This document shows, piece by piece, positions 12,265 through 24,872 of a DNA stretch of 64,000 nucleotides. Position 1 is the first letter of the stretch. Every line of letters starts with the position of its first letter. Both the position numbers and the translations under genes were made by a program. Source of the DNA: Rhabdophis nuchalis (Eukaryota > Chordata > Lepidosauria > Squamata > Natricidae); the NCBI GenBank assembly GCA_039707465.1, contig CM077645.1:164573503-164637502 (forward strand), given 5' to 3'. The notes under the pieces were generated by a model. The model had not been told where the DNA came from. It was given only the letters and a program-made list of their open reading frames with translations, and did no database searches.

Positions 12265-12837
12265 TGTGGGAAGCAACCAATCCCCGCCCCCCTTAAATAA
12301 AATATTATTCCCAGAAAGGCTCATTCCTCGTGCCCCACAGATACATAATGAGATAATGATCCTATAGAAAGTTTGGCTCCATTCACAAGCAGGGAAAGAT
12401 CAAAACCCTTTTAGAAACACAAAGCCCATATTGCACAAACCCCAAAACTTCAAAAACGTAGAACCATATAAGAATCCTACCTTTTATCCAGTTTGTTATT
12501 CAGTGGACCCAGAAACAAACCTCTGAATGTCACTTTGCAAACTTCCTTTTTCAATTTAAAGCAGGTTTCAATTTAAAGTTTGCAGCATTAAGACTTGTGG
12601 ACTTTAACTCCCAGAATTCCATAGCCAGGCATACTCAGTTCCCATTTAAAGCAACAGCATTTTTTTCTACTTTGCTGAATCTCTGTTAAAAAGTGAGATT
12701 CTTTCTTTCTTTTTATTTTTTTCCTTTCTTCCTTTCCTTTCTTCTTCCATCTTTCCCCCCCCCCTCTCTTTTAGGTTTTAAAACATCTTTTTCCTTGCCT
12801 GAACCAGCTGGGAAAGAGGGCTTTAAAAAAAAGCTTC
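12261..12837. other. No feature recognised, minor MITE remnant
   Basis: 'gtggactttaactcccagaattcc' near 12597 resembles an arm of the palindromic MITE at 34428-34562. C/T-rich simple sequence lies at 12700-12775. Nothing else. Confidence 0.35.
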
Positions 12838-13014
12838 TGATGGAGGTTTGGGGGCATGGCCAAGCCACCATTACTACTGGTCCGGTCCACCAGATTTTCA
12901 CTACCTCTTCTGGCATACTGGACAGGACTGGGAGGAACCCACCTCTCGCCACCCTGGGTCCTTTTGTAGGAGATAGGTGCGGGATATAAATCAAATAAAA
13001 CTAAACTAAACACC
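12838..13014 (+). mobile_element. hAT MITE fragment joined to L2-like 3' tail
   Basis: The first half ('gggggcatggccaagccacc', 'actggtccggtccacc') resembles the ggttcacccgaaccgg MITE family. From about 12945 it reads 'gccaccctgggtcctttt...gcgggatataaat' followed by a TAAAC tail, an L2-like LINE 3' terminus. Confidence 0.5.
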
Positions 13015-13027
13015 CCTCACTTTTGGG

Positions 13028-13190
13028 TGCCAGGTACTGGTTCCATGGAGAGAGGTTTTTTATACAGGGGACACGGTTTTGCACACTGCCTGCATCCCAC
13101 AGATGGGGCATCATTTGTTTTTGTGCCCAGTTTCTGGCATGCTGTGGATCAGTGCTGGTCCATGAACTGGGGCTTGGTGACCCCTGGTCT
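13028..13190 (+). mobile_element. hAT MITE fragment (43799-44131 family)
   Basis: Contains 'ccaggtactggttccatgg', 'gcacactgcctgcatcccac', and ends 'cttggtgacccctgg', a decayed version of the right terminal repeat of the MITE at 43799-44131. The left end is lost. Confidence 0.5.
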
Positions 13191-13233
13191 ATAGAACAAT
13201 CACACACACAAGTACACACACATTTTAATTGTG

Positions 13234-13482
13234 TATATTATGAGCACAGCGGTCAGAGTGCAGTACTGCAAACTATTCTGCTGCCTGCCAGCTGCCTGCA
13301 ATTTGGCAGTTCAAATCTCACCAGACTCAAGGTTGACTTAGCCTTCCATCCTTCCGAGGTGGTTAAAAAGAGGACCTAAATTGTTGGAGGGTGAGGGGCA
13401 ATATGCTAACTGTGTAAACTGCTTATAGATGGCTGTAGAGCACTGTAAAGAGGTATATAAGTCTAAGTGCCATTACTATTGC
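13234..13482 (+). mobile_element. tRNA-derived SINE (MIR-like layout)
   Basis: The head carries a B-box-like 'ggcagttcaaatctcacc', followed by 'caaggttgacttagccttcc', 'atccttccgaggtgg', and the end 'aactgcttatagatggctgtagagcactgtaaagaggtatataagtc' with a (TATTGC)-type tail. Copies with the same order lie at 24652-24872 (reverse) and 33005-33215. Confidence 0.7.
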
Positions 13483-13591
13483 TACAATTTTGAAGACTCA
13501 AGAGATCATTTTGTGCATTTCATTTTTTCTACATTTCAATATTTGAAAGGTGTGGGCAAGCACAGTGCAATACATCATAAAATAAAACAGG

Positions 13592-13592
13592 A

Positions 13593-13650
<58 letters not shown>

Positions 13651-13860
13651 TATTAAATTTCTATACCGCCCTTCTCCCTTCCAGGACTCAGGGCGGTGTA
13701 CAGACAGCAATAAAATCAGTGATATAAAATATAAAAAAAATACATGAAATATATATTTAAAAATGTATTAAATAATACGCCTGTTCTAAAACCATTAATA
13801 AAACCTACTAAAACCATTTATACTGGGTATATTCTGCTAACATTAACGGCTGCCACATTC
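13592..13860 (-). mobile_element. L2-like LINE 3' end with (ATT)n tail
   Basis: On the minus strand it ends with the terminal hairpin (CCGCCCT ... AGGGCGG), then 'tatagaaatttaata' and an (AAT)n array (13593-13650 on the plus strand). It is a severely 5'-truncated copy without coding sequence. Poly-Ile/poly-Asn frames across the array are artefacts. Confidence 0.8.
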
Positions 13861-16439
13861 ATCAGATTAGTCATTTGCTATCAATATTAAACTCCAACAG
13901 ACCAAGTGGTTCCATTCACCACTCATTTCCTCTTTTGGGTGGCAAGCAATTTCCTGCTTTTACAGAAAAAACATGCTTTTCTCAAAAGGAAAAAGAAAAG
14001 GAAAGGCACAGTTCTGCATAACAACTTCATAATTGGTTTTGGCCTGCTAATTTTTTAAAAGAAAAAAAAGTAATGTAGCAAGTACATAAGTGATTTCTTA
14101 CATTATTTTAACCCTTTGATTATATCTCAGTTCATATTATTTTTCTGAAATTTGGACCAAAAAGTCTTCTTCTCCTCCTCCAACTTCCTCTTCTTTTTTT
14201 TCTCTTCCATATGGAAGATAGATGTGGTCAGTTTTTTAGTTGTATCTTTGCAAGCCTAAATGCTGGATCGAGCCCAATAAAGGTAGCCTACACCAGATAT
14301 GAAAAATATAAAACTGCAGTCATACAAGATTATAATCATATTTTATCATTTAAATAAATGGTGAATAATACCTTAAGTTACAGTATATTCTACACACCGT
14401 TTTTGAAATTACAGAATAAAATATTAGAAATAGAGCGGCACAATCAATCAAATATGTTCATTGAAAGTCATTTGAAAGAGATAAATTCTAAAGTAAGCTT
14501 TCTGTTACGGTACTGATGAGCTGGGGGAGCCATAATTTTCCCATATAAATACCCACTGTTGGTTTCTATAAAATCAGAATAGAACATGCATGCTTGGAAA
14601 AACTTTGCTGTTACTGTAAACTGAGTGAATGAAATTAAATTGGATTAAATTTTTGCAGTAACTATAGAACAAGCTCAGTTTAGAATGAATCATTACAATC
14701 CATCCCATTTCCCCCCTGCATTTTTAAAACAACAACTTTTGTAACAATGCTTGAGAAACATAATCAAGTGAAGTTAGAACAATTATAATATTTTTTAGAA
14801 AGGACAAAAATGTCAGAAGCCTCTGAAATCTGTTTAACCATGCCAGCAGAAGCAAAGGAGTAAATTCAAGTCTTCAATTTAAAACAGGAAAGTAACATGA
14901 TGCTCCAAGTTACTGAAGGACCTCAGGACATTACTCTTGATGTACATAGGATTCTGTGATCCATCCAATTTTGATTTTTTTATAGATTTCTCTTTTAAAA
15001 ATTAAAAACAAACCACCAAAGCTTCTAGTAAATCACAAGCCTCTAGCATCACCAATATTTAAAAGCATATCTGTGAACCCATCTGGGGCTCCAGAGGTTT
15101 TCTTACAAAATAAAAATGGCAGGTAGTTGCAGCTCAGTGATTTCTGCAGAAATGTGCTCACTTGCCAGACAAGGTAAATTAGAGTTCTAAAGAACAGTCT
15201 AAGGGGATGGGAACAATCGGTCACATTTACTTTCTGGCATTGATGGGCAAAACCTAGCATGGAATATAATTTGTGGATGGTAAATCTCTTGTCATGCTAC
15301 TTATTTTGCGTAACATGCTCTCAAAATTCTGAAATGTGTAGCCATCCCAAAAGATTGCTTCCTCTGCCTTATGTGTAAAAATTACAAGCATCAGGGCCAG
15401 TCAAATTTTAATGACAAGAGATTATTCCACATGAGCTGACCACATGTCTTGTTTCTGAAGGACAAATGAGAGGGAATTGCCTCTAGTTCTTATGCATTTC
15501 TGGTGCACCAATACCATAGGTATTAACACAAGAGCTTTCTTTAAAAGAAAGAAATACATATAATGTGATGAATATTAAAGATTTTTTTTATATATTAAGA
15601 GGATACTCAGAGCTCTAATTAGCTCTAATAATAATCTAATAAGGATTGTGCTGCATCTATTCCACATGTAGTATTCATTCTACAGGGGGGAAATGTCCTA
15701 GATTTATTTTATATTGATTTATCTTTATTATAAATAATTAAGGAAAATCACTTGTATCACTCATTGTCAAAAGAATGAGAAGGGCTCAAGCTGCCTCTTC
15801 CACACTCGTACTTTGTAACTTTGGAAAGACATCTGTTATAAAGAAGAAGTTCCAAAATAAAACTTTCCCTGGGCTTCATTTCTACAATTAAACATATGGC
15901 AGTTGATGTCAACTGTAGCCCTGAAAGAACAAGGTGGATAATCAGATAAGGGAACAATCAGGCAAAAATGACTATTGTCTTCATGGATTCCTTAGCAGTT
16001 AATAACAGATTCACATTCCATGTGAAATATGTGTAATTGCCATTTGTTTCAAATAGTTGCGCTGTGCAATGATTTCAGCAGTGTTGCTTCTGTATAAAAA
16101 TATGGGGTTCTCCTTATTAAGCGTTTTGTACAAAAATTAAATTTGGAAAAAATAAGTATAGAAATTGTAATCACTCAATTTAGGCGCTCATAACACATGG
16201 ATGAATGAAAGGAGTTGGTTTAAATCTGGGCATTCCTACATTTAACGTAACTTGAGCTATATCTGTACTGCACTTCTAAGCTGTTCCTGTTATGGGTTCA
16301 TGTTGACTTTATTTTAAGCCAGTTTAAGAAAATTCTGCCTGGATTGAAACATCTTGGCAACAGTTTACAAGATTTTCAGTTTGGACAGTTGGACAGTTCC
16401 TCTGTTGCTGTGCCCTCTCACCTCTATCTTCCAGAAAAG
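13861..16439. other. Non-coding, no feature recognised
   Basis: AT-rich, no supported exon or repeat family over about 2.6 kb. Confidence 0.45.
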
Positions 16440-16680
16440 CCATGGCCATCAAACACCTCCTTTGCATGGATGAACTGAAGCCATATGGGGAAATACCATC
16501 TGAATTAGGATCACTGTTCAACACTGACCATATAGACAGCCAAGATATTGCAGTGGAGTTTGGACTGGACAAATGTGTTACTCTCACCAAAATAGGGAAT
16601 CTGGATGAAGATGATCCCTATAACTACCCAAGCATCCTTCAAGCTGGCAAGCTCAAGTAATAGAAAATGAAGACGTTAAC
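16440..16680 (+). pseudogene. Degraded reverse transcriptase fragment, probably R4/Dong-like
   Basis: The translation contains KHLLCMDELKPYGE and, ~40 residues later, VEFGLDKCVTLT. In R4/Dong-type LINEs the corresponding places carry the catalytic Y-M-D-D-L-K box and a G-D/L-DKC segment, so CMDE is a mutated active site. Downstream to about 17110 there is vaguely protein-like but broken sequence I cannot align. The element is dead and lacks ends. Confidence 0.45.
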
Positions 16681-18857
16681 ATGCCCTGGAACTTCAGAAT
16701 GCAAACAGACAAGTACATGGCATATAACATGCAAGTCATAACAATTACGAGTGGGAAAGGTAATAAGTCTTGATAAAAGACATTGCATTACCTAAACAGC
16801 AGAATAGAAGAAAAAGAACTGGAGAAAATCACAAAACACAAATACCTACAAATAGAAGTAAAATGACAGGCAAAGAGAGTAACAGACACTTTGGGTATAA
16901 ACCCAAAATATCTGAAGCCTCACTTCGGCACCATCCACAATGACAAAATCACTATCAATTTCAGAAGGCATCTTTACTTGAACCAGCTTACATTCTGTGA
17001 CAATACCTTTAACACCAGCAAACAACAATATCTGCCTATCGCAGGCCCATGGAAAGAACTCAATAGTTGGATTAAAATGCCCAAATCATCTAAATATTGG
17101 CTGACTGTTTGACTAACCATAATAATTTAATTTAATTGGGGGCAACTGTTTTAATATTTCTAGGTTTTGCTTTATTACCATGAATTTTCATTCAAGATTC
17201 TGATCAGCCAGGCCATTTCATTTTGTTTTCCATATTATATTTTGCTTTTCTAATTGCCAATTCAAGTTTAATGCCATTAAGCATGCTCAAACCCCATTGA
17301 ACAATGTTCTGGCATGTTTAGTATCTGTGCTTTAATCTTTTAGATACATAAGTTTCCAACCATTTATTCTCGTTACTCTTGCAGGCTTTGAGGTTCACCA
17401 AGTATAATGATGCTTCCATCTTCATTCTTAGTGGCCTACTGAGAACCCATTTGGAGTAAACAGTGGGATGCTGGTACATTCCTAAGTGGATTTAAGAACA
17501 TTCAAAATACATAGCCAGTGAGTGCAGAGGCATACAGTAAATGACTGCAGAGATATGCAGTATAATTATGAAACACCCTGGGGTCAATTAGCAAGGCAGG
17601 GTCCTTTGTTCAACATTGTAGCCATAAGCACAAATGTCCTTTTAGGCAGGAATTGTAAATATCACTAGTAAAATCATACAAAAGGAAGGTTTTAGGGAGA
17701 TAAAGGCCCTTCACAGACCCCCTTAGTATGCTCAAAATAAATGTTTAATAGGCATGATCCCTTTAATTGCATTTTCTTAATTAAGTTAATAGAGCTGAGA
17801 ACTGTGAAAGTGCACAACATGGTATGAAGGAAATCTCACTCCCCAACCACCATGTCTCCCACTGAGGAGATAAAAATCCACAGAACGGTAAATAAATAAA
17901 CCCTAACTGTTTGTATTATAGTCTTGAACATCCCATGCTACTTCAGAAAATGATTAAAGGAATTCTCTTAGCAAGACATACTGGTATCCACAAAGCATCC
18001 CTTCTGTTAGCAAGATTGTTTCTTGGGAAATAATTTACTTAAAGGTAGCCAAAAGGCCCGGTGACACATTAAAGACTACCAGATTTATTACACATAGTGT
18101 AAATCAGTGTTTGATTTGTCAAATGTAGGAAAGGGGACAGATGTCACTCATAGAGAGAGAAGATGAAGAGGAAAGTCTCACAAAATGAGACCAGAAAGTT
18201 AATCGGTGCCAAAAATAGCGGTCGGTCGGTCTGTTCTTCCATAGAATAAATTAATGCAAATTCTATCACACGAACACATTTCAATCATCTACCAGTTTCA
18301 TGCATATGATTAAGCCAAAACTTGCTTCAAACTTCTTGTGTGTGTGACTTCTGAATAAGCTACATTTTTGTGGGTTTCACAGAATACCTCAGCCATAAAA
18401 ACAAGATTGATCAACTTCCGGAGTTGGTTTCGCATAACATACAAATCCCAAATGTAATGCCATGGGACGATTGGGTGTCATATGTGAACTCTGTCACTGA
18501 ATACATCCAACTTATAGCCACCAATTAAGTACACATATAGCAAGGTTCAATGTCTACATTTGATTCCACCAGCAATTTTACTAATCTATACATAACAAGC
18601 TGTTTGCGCACACAAATAAACATAGTACTTCAATGTGTTTTCCACAGGATGTTTTTAGAATAACGTTCAGTGCATTTTTAGCTCATTTTTTGGTTGCAGG
18701 CAAAGAAATGCTAGCATAGTTATGGTTGTTTTCTGTTACTTCTGATGTTTCTTTATTACTCTTGATCTGAGTAGAAGAATTATTTCATGAGGTCTTCTAT
18801 TGGGTTGAACTGAATGGTGGGAAACCAGGATGGCTATAAATTGCTGAGGAAAAGATT
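16681..18857. other. Non-coding, possible LINE decay products to ~17110
   Basis: Broken frames with repeat-like phrases persist to about 17110. Beyond that I see nothing to annotate. Confidence 0.35.
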
Positions 18858-18865
18858 GGATAGTG

Positions 18866-19229
18866 CAGTGATGGCTAACCTTTTTTGGCTCACGTGCCAA
18901 AAGCGGGGGGAGCGCAGGGGGTCGTGCGAGGGCGTGCCACACCCATAATACTATGTGTGCGAGCCCCTGCTTTTGGCACGCTTTTTTCGCCCTCCCCAGG
19001 CTTTCTAGATGCCTAGGGAAGGTGAAAACAGCCTCCCTTCCCCACCTCCAGAGTCTTCAGGAGCTTCCCTGAAGCCTCCAGAGGGTGAAAAATGGCGTCA
19101 AAAGAAGCCCTAAATCAGCTGGCCAGCCCACACATGCATGCTGAAGGTGACAGGGCAATGCCTCGCGTGCCCTAAGAAATGGTTCTGCGTGCCACCTGTG
19201 GCACCCATGCCATAGGTTCACCATCACTG
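18866..19229. mobile_element. hAT-type MITE with perfect 8-bp TSD
   Basis: It begins cagtgatggctaacc and ends gttcaccatcactg. The flanks are ggatagtg at 18858-18865 and 19230-19237. It is about 364 bp, GC-rich inside, with no transposase. Same family as 1187-1579 and 49296-49669. Confidence 0.95.
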
Positions 19230-19237
19230 GGATAGTG

Positions 19238-20457
19238 GAAGAGAGAACTTTCTAACCACTTTATGAGAATGTGTAGTCAGTCACTCAAAAAAAATGATGC
19301 AATGTCTTTCTTCCATCAAACTGAATGGAAATGAAAAAAAAAAATATCAGAAGCAATTTTTGACAAGGGCTAAGAGAAATATATTCATAATATCCAAGCT
19401 GACAAATTTGAAAGGGGGTTGATCCTGCTTATTATGGAAAGCTTGACTGGTAGTTAAAAATAGACGGATTATCTGACTTTACCACAGTGTCTTAGAATGC
19501 TTTCCTAGGATTAACAGAGCCATTCAGTGCACATCTGAATTGTAGAGGCGTGCATTTATCAATACAATTTTCAGCCATTTTGACCATGAAAGTGTATAGG
19601 AGCATATGAAAGTGCAGCTGCCACAAAATTCTATCATCACCCACTGTGCTATTATATCAAAGCAGACTGAGCGAACCACAAGGGAATAAATGAGAAAAAT
19701 GTTGCTTCTTGCATCTCTGTATGGAATTAAAGTCCCTACAATGAAAATGAAGTGTCTAACAAGATTGCTTCCTAAGCATGCACCATCCTTTCGAAATCTC
19801 CAAGAATGCTGCTTTTGATATTCTAATTCTGTAATGAATTATTCATTGGGGGACAGTTTAGCCATTAAACTAACATTGAGATGCACCCAAAGAAATGGTT
19901 TCTGCCTATGTGTGCCTCCAGCACCACTTTCAATTCTTTAACGTCCCATTTTTAAAGAGTATTTAAACCCAGGGTGCACAACCTTCATCTCTCTTGAGCC
20001 CTGACTTTTGGAGCTGACTTCAGAACTCCTGCAAGCCTGACTGTCAATTGTAAAAAATTTAGTGTTGCACATGTTGAAAGTGATTAAATATATGGGGAAT
20101 AATCATATAAACACTGTATATTAATTTGAAAAAGACTTAGTTTAGGTCCTGGCTCTGCCCACTTATTTTTCTGGCTACACCCACTTATTGGAATGCAGCC
20201 TTTGATTTCCTGCTCATAATTTAAGTGTAGCCACTATGCCTCACATTATTATATACCTCTGAATAAATGACAAAGTGCTAATAAGGGATAGTTGAAAACT
20301 AGATTGCCATCTCTTTATATACAGCTTCATACGTAACATTTGGGTAAATAACATTCACAAAAAATAGGAATAATAGACAATGCCATTAAGATAATGTTCA
20401 TTTTCTCAGTAGTTAGTCACATTTATTTGGTGAATCCCTGGTAGTCACAAATCTATG
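19238..20457. other. Non-coding; possible unclassified repeat at 19970-20230
   Basis: The part starting 'cagggtgcacaacc' near 19971 and running through 'ctgcccacttatttttctgg' looks like a decayed MITE, but I cannot find its right end. The rest is unassigned. Confidence 0.3.
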
Positions 20458-20465
20458 CATGAAGG

Positions 20466-20655
20466 CAGCGGGGGGAGTCACTTACCTTCCCTACCGGTTC
20501 ACAAATGTGAGTGCATGAGCCACATCTGCACACGCACACTGTCTTTGGCACCTGTGCAGAAGGTCACATTATGTCAGGGTGGGTTGGTGGAGCCTCCTAC
20601 AGCCACTGCTACCAGTTCACCCAAACCAGAGAGAACCAGATGAATACCACCTCTG
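20466..20655. mobile_element. hAT-type MITE with near-perfect 8-bp TSD
   Basis: It ends gaataccacctctg. The 8 bases before the element are catgaagg (20458-20465) and those after it tatgaagg (20656-20663), 7 of 8 matching. The interior has 'ccagttcacccaaaccag', the mark of the family at 28023-28285. Confidence 0.7.
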
Positions 20656-20663
20656 TATGAAGG

Positions 20664-21133
20664 ACAACTATGCAGTGAAGAAAGTGGCATTGTTTGTTGA
20701 TGTCGACTGTGACCTTCAGGTACAAATGACAAGCAAGATTGTAGTCCTGCAGAATGGTGTGGTGCTATTTTTCTGTCATTCATTCTCATATTCCATGCTA
20801 GTCATCAGTATAAAAGACATAACAAAATGAAGGAAAGGAAGGGATTCCTGTTTTAGAAACTTAACTGCTGGTAAACTAGGCATCTATGGGTTTCTTGTGA
20901 GAAATATTGCTAGTCTTTAAAGTTCATGGAAAGTGTGGCCATCTAATTTGAAATGTGTCCAACAGGAAAAAAAATGCACATATTATGACCAAAAGTATTT
21001 TGAAGATGCAGTGGCTAATTTATATTGCATATTACTCTCAGCTTTGCAAAATTCTTAACTTATTATAAATGTCTGCTGCAATAACCAGGCAACTCATGCT
21101 GATCCTACCTTTTCTTCTGGAATGACAAAATAA
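20664..21133. other. Non-coding, no feature recognised
   Basis: Short AT-rich stretch; nothing supported. Confidence 0.4.
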
Positions 21134-21477
21134 GGTAAAAGTAAAGGTTCCCTTTGCACATACATGCTAGTCATTCCCGACTTTAGGGGGCGGTGGTCAT
21201 CTCCATTTCAAACTGAAGAGCCAGCACTGTCCAAAGACGTCTCCATGGTCATGTGGCCGGCATGACTAAATGCCGAAGGAGCACCAAACGCTGTTACCTT
21301 CCCACCAAAGTTGGTCCCTATTTTTCTACTTGCATGTTTACATACTTTTGAATAGCTTGGTTGGCAGAAGTTGGGACAAATAACGGGAGCTCACTCCATT
21401 ATCCGGTGCTAGGGATTCAAACTACTGAACTGCTGACCTTATGATTGACAAGCTCAACTTCTCAGCCACTGCATCCC
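21134..21477 (-). mobile_element. Sauria-type SINE, nearly full length, reverse orientation
   Basis: The plus strand starts 'ggtaaaagtaaaggttccc' and contains 'catgctagtcattcccgac', 'gggcggtggtcatctcc', 'gtctccatggtcatgtggcc' and 'gctgttaccttcccacc'. Near 21405-21470 the complement of the tRNA-like head appears ('gggattcaaactactgaac'; 'ctcagccactg'). This is the complement of the order at 9125-9457, and the 'gtcatctcc' region corresponds to the BovB-derived tail. Confidence 0.85.
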
Positions 21478-22505
21478 CAATATGTCAAAATGTCAAATTG
21501 GGAAGCGTTAAAAAGTCCCAATGGCATCATTGATCTCAGCTCTACCTTGATTTGTTCTGATTCCTGTTCAGAGCTCCACTTCTCTGATACCGTCTCCTTT
21601 CAGATATTGGAAGGAAGATTTGAAATGGAAGGCTTACTCCATCAGCTCTGACTTTGTGCATTATTTCAAAATAGTGTTGGACTATGTTAGCAATGCTTAT
21701 TCTAATCTTTATCTGTGCAAATATAAATCTGGATAGAAATATTGAATATTAAAAGCTACCGTAAGTTGTTTTTTTCTTCAAATCATGCTTGAATTTTTCC
21801 ACACATAAATATGTACAAACACTTCCAATGTTTCTTTTTTTTTTTGTACTTGCTTTTGTCATTCTTTTCAATTCTGTTTTTTCTTCTTGTTGTTTTTCTT
21901 TTTTTAATAGCTTCTGTTATTTTATATGCATATGCATTCCTGATTTGATTTTGGACTTTGTTCATCAAAGAACAAGGCCAAACTGAAACAAAGCATTAAG
22001 AATATGTCCATCAGCTTGTCATTTTTTTTCTTGATTGAAGTGCATCATTATTTTAAATGCTGATCATATAGAGTTTTAAATCACAGATGAAGGCCATGGT
22101 TATAAATCACTTTTCCCATCTCAGATTTTCCCATTCTAATATTTGACATATGGTAGGTTTATGCAACAGAGACAGGGCCAGAAAACATTCCTCCTAAAAA
22201 ATGGTTGTGATTCCTCAAGGGAGAAATACAAGGGCTTACATTATCAAGTTCATTTAAACACGGTTAGAAGAAAACATATGTCTGACGGGATGAAGTGGGA
22301 GAAGGACAGGGCTGTGCACACAACCTTGCCATCTTTACACAGGCAGCCTCCTGGTATGAAAAGAAGTGTATGCCATATGTTTGCTTGGCTTGAATATAGG
22401 TGCAGCTCTCTTCATAGTTCAGGCAAGCATAAATGCACCTTCACCCTTCTAATATGAATAGGAGGAAATGGGAGAGATATCAAGGTAGAGTTCTACACTT
22501 GCTTG
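21478..22505. other. Non-coding, no feature recognised
   Basis: AT-rich, with T-rich runs around 21830-21910. No supported feature. Confidence 0.4.
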
Positions 22506-22757
22506 AAACAATGGAAGGAAGCTAATCAAGAAGAGAAGCAACTTAGAACTGAGGAGAAATTCCCTGACATTTAGAACAATTAATCAGTAGAACAGCTTGC
22601 CTCCAGAAGTTGTGAATGCCCCAACATTACAAGTATTTAAGAAGATGTTGGATAGCTATTTGTCTGAAATGGTATAGGGTTTCCTCCCTAGACAGGGGGT
22701 TGGACTAGAAGACCTCCAAGGTCCCTTACAACTCTGCTATTGTATTGTATTGTATTA
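22506..22757 (+). mobile_element. CR1 (L3-type) LINE 3' end
   Basis: Matches the terminal coding and 3' sequence seen at 47440-47673 almost base for base ('agagaagcaacttagaact', 'gccccaacattacaagtatt', 'gggggttggactagaag') and ends in (GTATT)n. Severely 5' truncated. Confidence 0.9.
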
Positions 22758-23750
22758 TTTGAACAATTTTATGCCTGAATAAGACTACTCTGAGGAGATG
22801 TGAACCAGTTTTCTCATAATATGTTGATAAACATATCTAGCATTTAATAGCATACAGAAGTATACTAAATGCCACATAGAGAACTTGACACAAAAGGGCT
22901 AATTTTTTGTATTAGTTTCAAAACTTTACCAAATACCGTTCACAAATACAATTTTCCTGAATATAATCATTCACGAAAGGAATCACATTTTCAATATGTA
23001 GAATTTACTCTTGAAACATAATTATATTCCTTCATAATATTTATTGTAAAAATGTACTAATTTTGATAAACTAAACTAGCTTTTTTATTCAAATGTATTT
23101 CTAACAACATTACGTTTACCTACTAATTCTGTTATATATTCATATGCTAGTAAAATAATGTTTAGGATTATTCAACAAATTAGATCTTTACATGGAGAGA
23201 TGCTGAAGCTGGTTTTGAAAAAGGTTGGGATATTATTGCTGTGCATATTTCACAGCTTATAGAAAGGTCTGTAGTTGTGTTGACCACAAGTCAAGTTGTG
23301 GAATGTCTTTAGTACAATTAGAAATCCATAACACCTTGTTGTCAAGGAGCACTTTCAAAACAGTGCTTCAGACTGAATATATAAAAGACCAGATTAATGA
23401 CAACAGCTAAAAAAAAAACAACCAGCCAGAATATTGATGCTTTTGAACTTGGGTATTGGAGATGACTTCTAAGAATACCACGAAAAGGCAAAAAAAAAAA
23501 AAACCCACCCCCCCCCAAAAAAAACCTCCAAACAAATGGATCACAGAACAAATTAATCCAGAGTTTTTACTTGAAACACAAATGATTGATTCATATTTCA
23601 GACCTATTGTGTGAAGAATGAGCTCTCCTAAAAAGTTTCTAACCTTGGGAAAAGTGAAGGAAAGACTCACTAAAAGCATGATGAATAGAGAGATTATTCT
23701 AGAGACAGTCTATGTGGTTGCTAAGAATCAACATTGACTTGATGACACTT

Positions 23751-23781
<31 letters not shown>

Positions 23782-24651
23782 TGTACTACTTACTAGATTT
23801 GTTTAGTTCTGTCAAGCATACTTCTTTTTAAAATCAACTAAGTTAGGCTATATTTAAAATAATTAATGATAAAAATAGAGGATATGAACACACCTAGAAA
23901 CTTGTGCAATTTAGTGAGAATCAGTAAAACATGATAAAATGGAAATTTATAAATGTGTCGGGTTTTTGACAGAAAGCTAATTAAAAGGTCACTTAGGGTG
24001 ATCAGATTATCTGTCAGAATATCTAGCAGGCTAAATGATCCAAATCTCATTGGGACAGAGTTTAATTCATTTGTAGAATTCATTATCCCAACACATGTTG
24101 AGGGTCACTAACTTGAATGGTTTTAAAAGATGATTAGGTGAATTCATGAAGGACATAAATATTGAGGAGTGCTGGTCTTGAATACTCAATATTATCTCAA
24201 ACAGTATGTTTCTAAATCCCCATTCTTACAAGTTGGAAAATAGATGAGTGGGGTATATCTTCATTTCTTTTTTTTTAATAGTTTTATTAAAATTACAATC
24301 AAAAACATAAAAATAACAAACTATAAAAGATAGAAAGTGCATATTGGAAAAATATAAATAAAAACAGAAAAAAGAAATAAAACTTTGAACATAGTAAAGA
24401 AAAATAAAACAAATACACAAATAAACTATTTCCCCCTTTATCATAGCATGCAGAAACTACTTCAGCCTCTCTTAAAATGCAACAGATGATCTCTTCTTCC
24501 TATATTCCATCTTATCTATAAACAAATCATTAAACTTCTTTCATTAAGGATTGAAGGAAACTCATCCAGTGTTTTTAGATTTGTTAATCCAAAGTTCCTA
24601 ATAGCTAACATACAATTAAAAGCAATTCCAAAAGTAGCCAGAAAAAGTGTA
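22758..24651. other. Non-coding; (AATC)n at about 23750-23780
   Basis: AT-rich. A poly-A/poly-C tract lies at 23492-23526 and a short AATC array at 23750-23780. A/T-rich sequence at 24260-24430 could be an old LINE 3'UTR. No exon supported. Confidence 0.4.
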
Positions 24652-24872
24652 TAGCAATAGCAATAATACGTATATACTGCCCTATAGTGCTTTATAGCAC
24701 TTTCTGGGCAGTTTACAAAGTCAGAATATTGCCCCCAATAATCTGGATCCTCAGTTTACCAACCTTGGAAGGATGGAAGGTTGAGTCAACCTTGAACCAG
24801 TCAGGATTGATCTCCAGGCTGTAAGCAGAATTAGCCTGCAATACTGTATTCTAACCACTGTGCCACCAGTAT
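24652..24872 (-). mobile_element. tRNA-derived SINE (MIR-like layout), reverse
   Basis: Plus-strand order: 'agcaatagcaataatacgta', 'ctgcccta...ctttctgggcagtttac', 'cttggaaggatggaaggttg', 'attctaaccactgtgccacc'. This is the complement of the SINE at 13234-13482 and 33005-33215. Confidence 0.75.

Noticed and set aside
13429..13710. Poly-Ile and poly-Asn frames at ATT arrays (also 31546-31972)
   Set aside because: Direct translation of a trinucleotide microsatellite, not a coding homopolymer tract.
22143..22457. 104-codon plus-strand frame as a gene
   Set aside because: No recognised domain, no clear splice sites, and a length expected by chance in 64 kb; kept as unassigned sequence.
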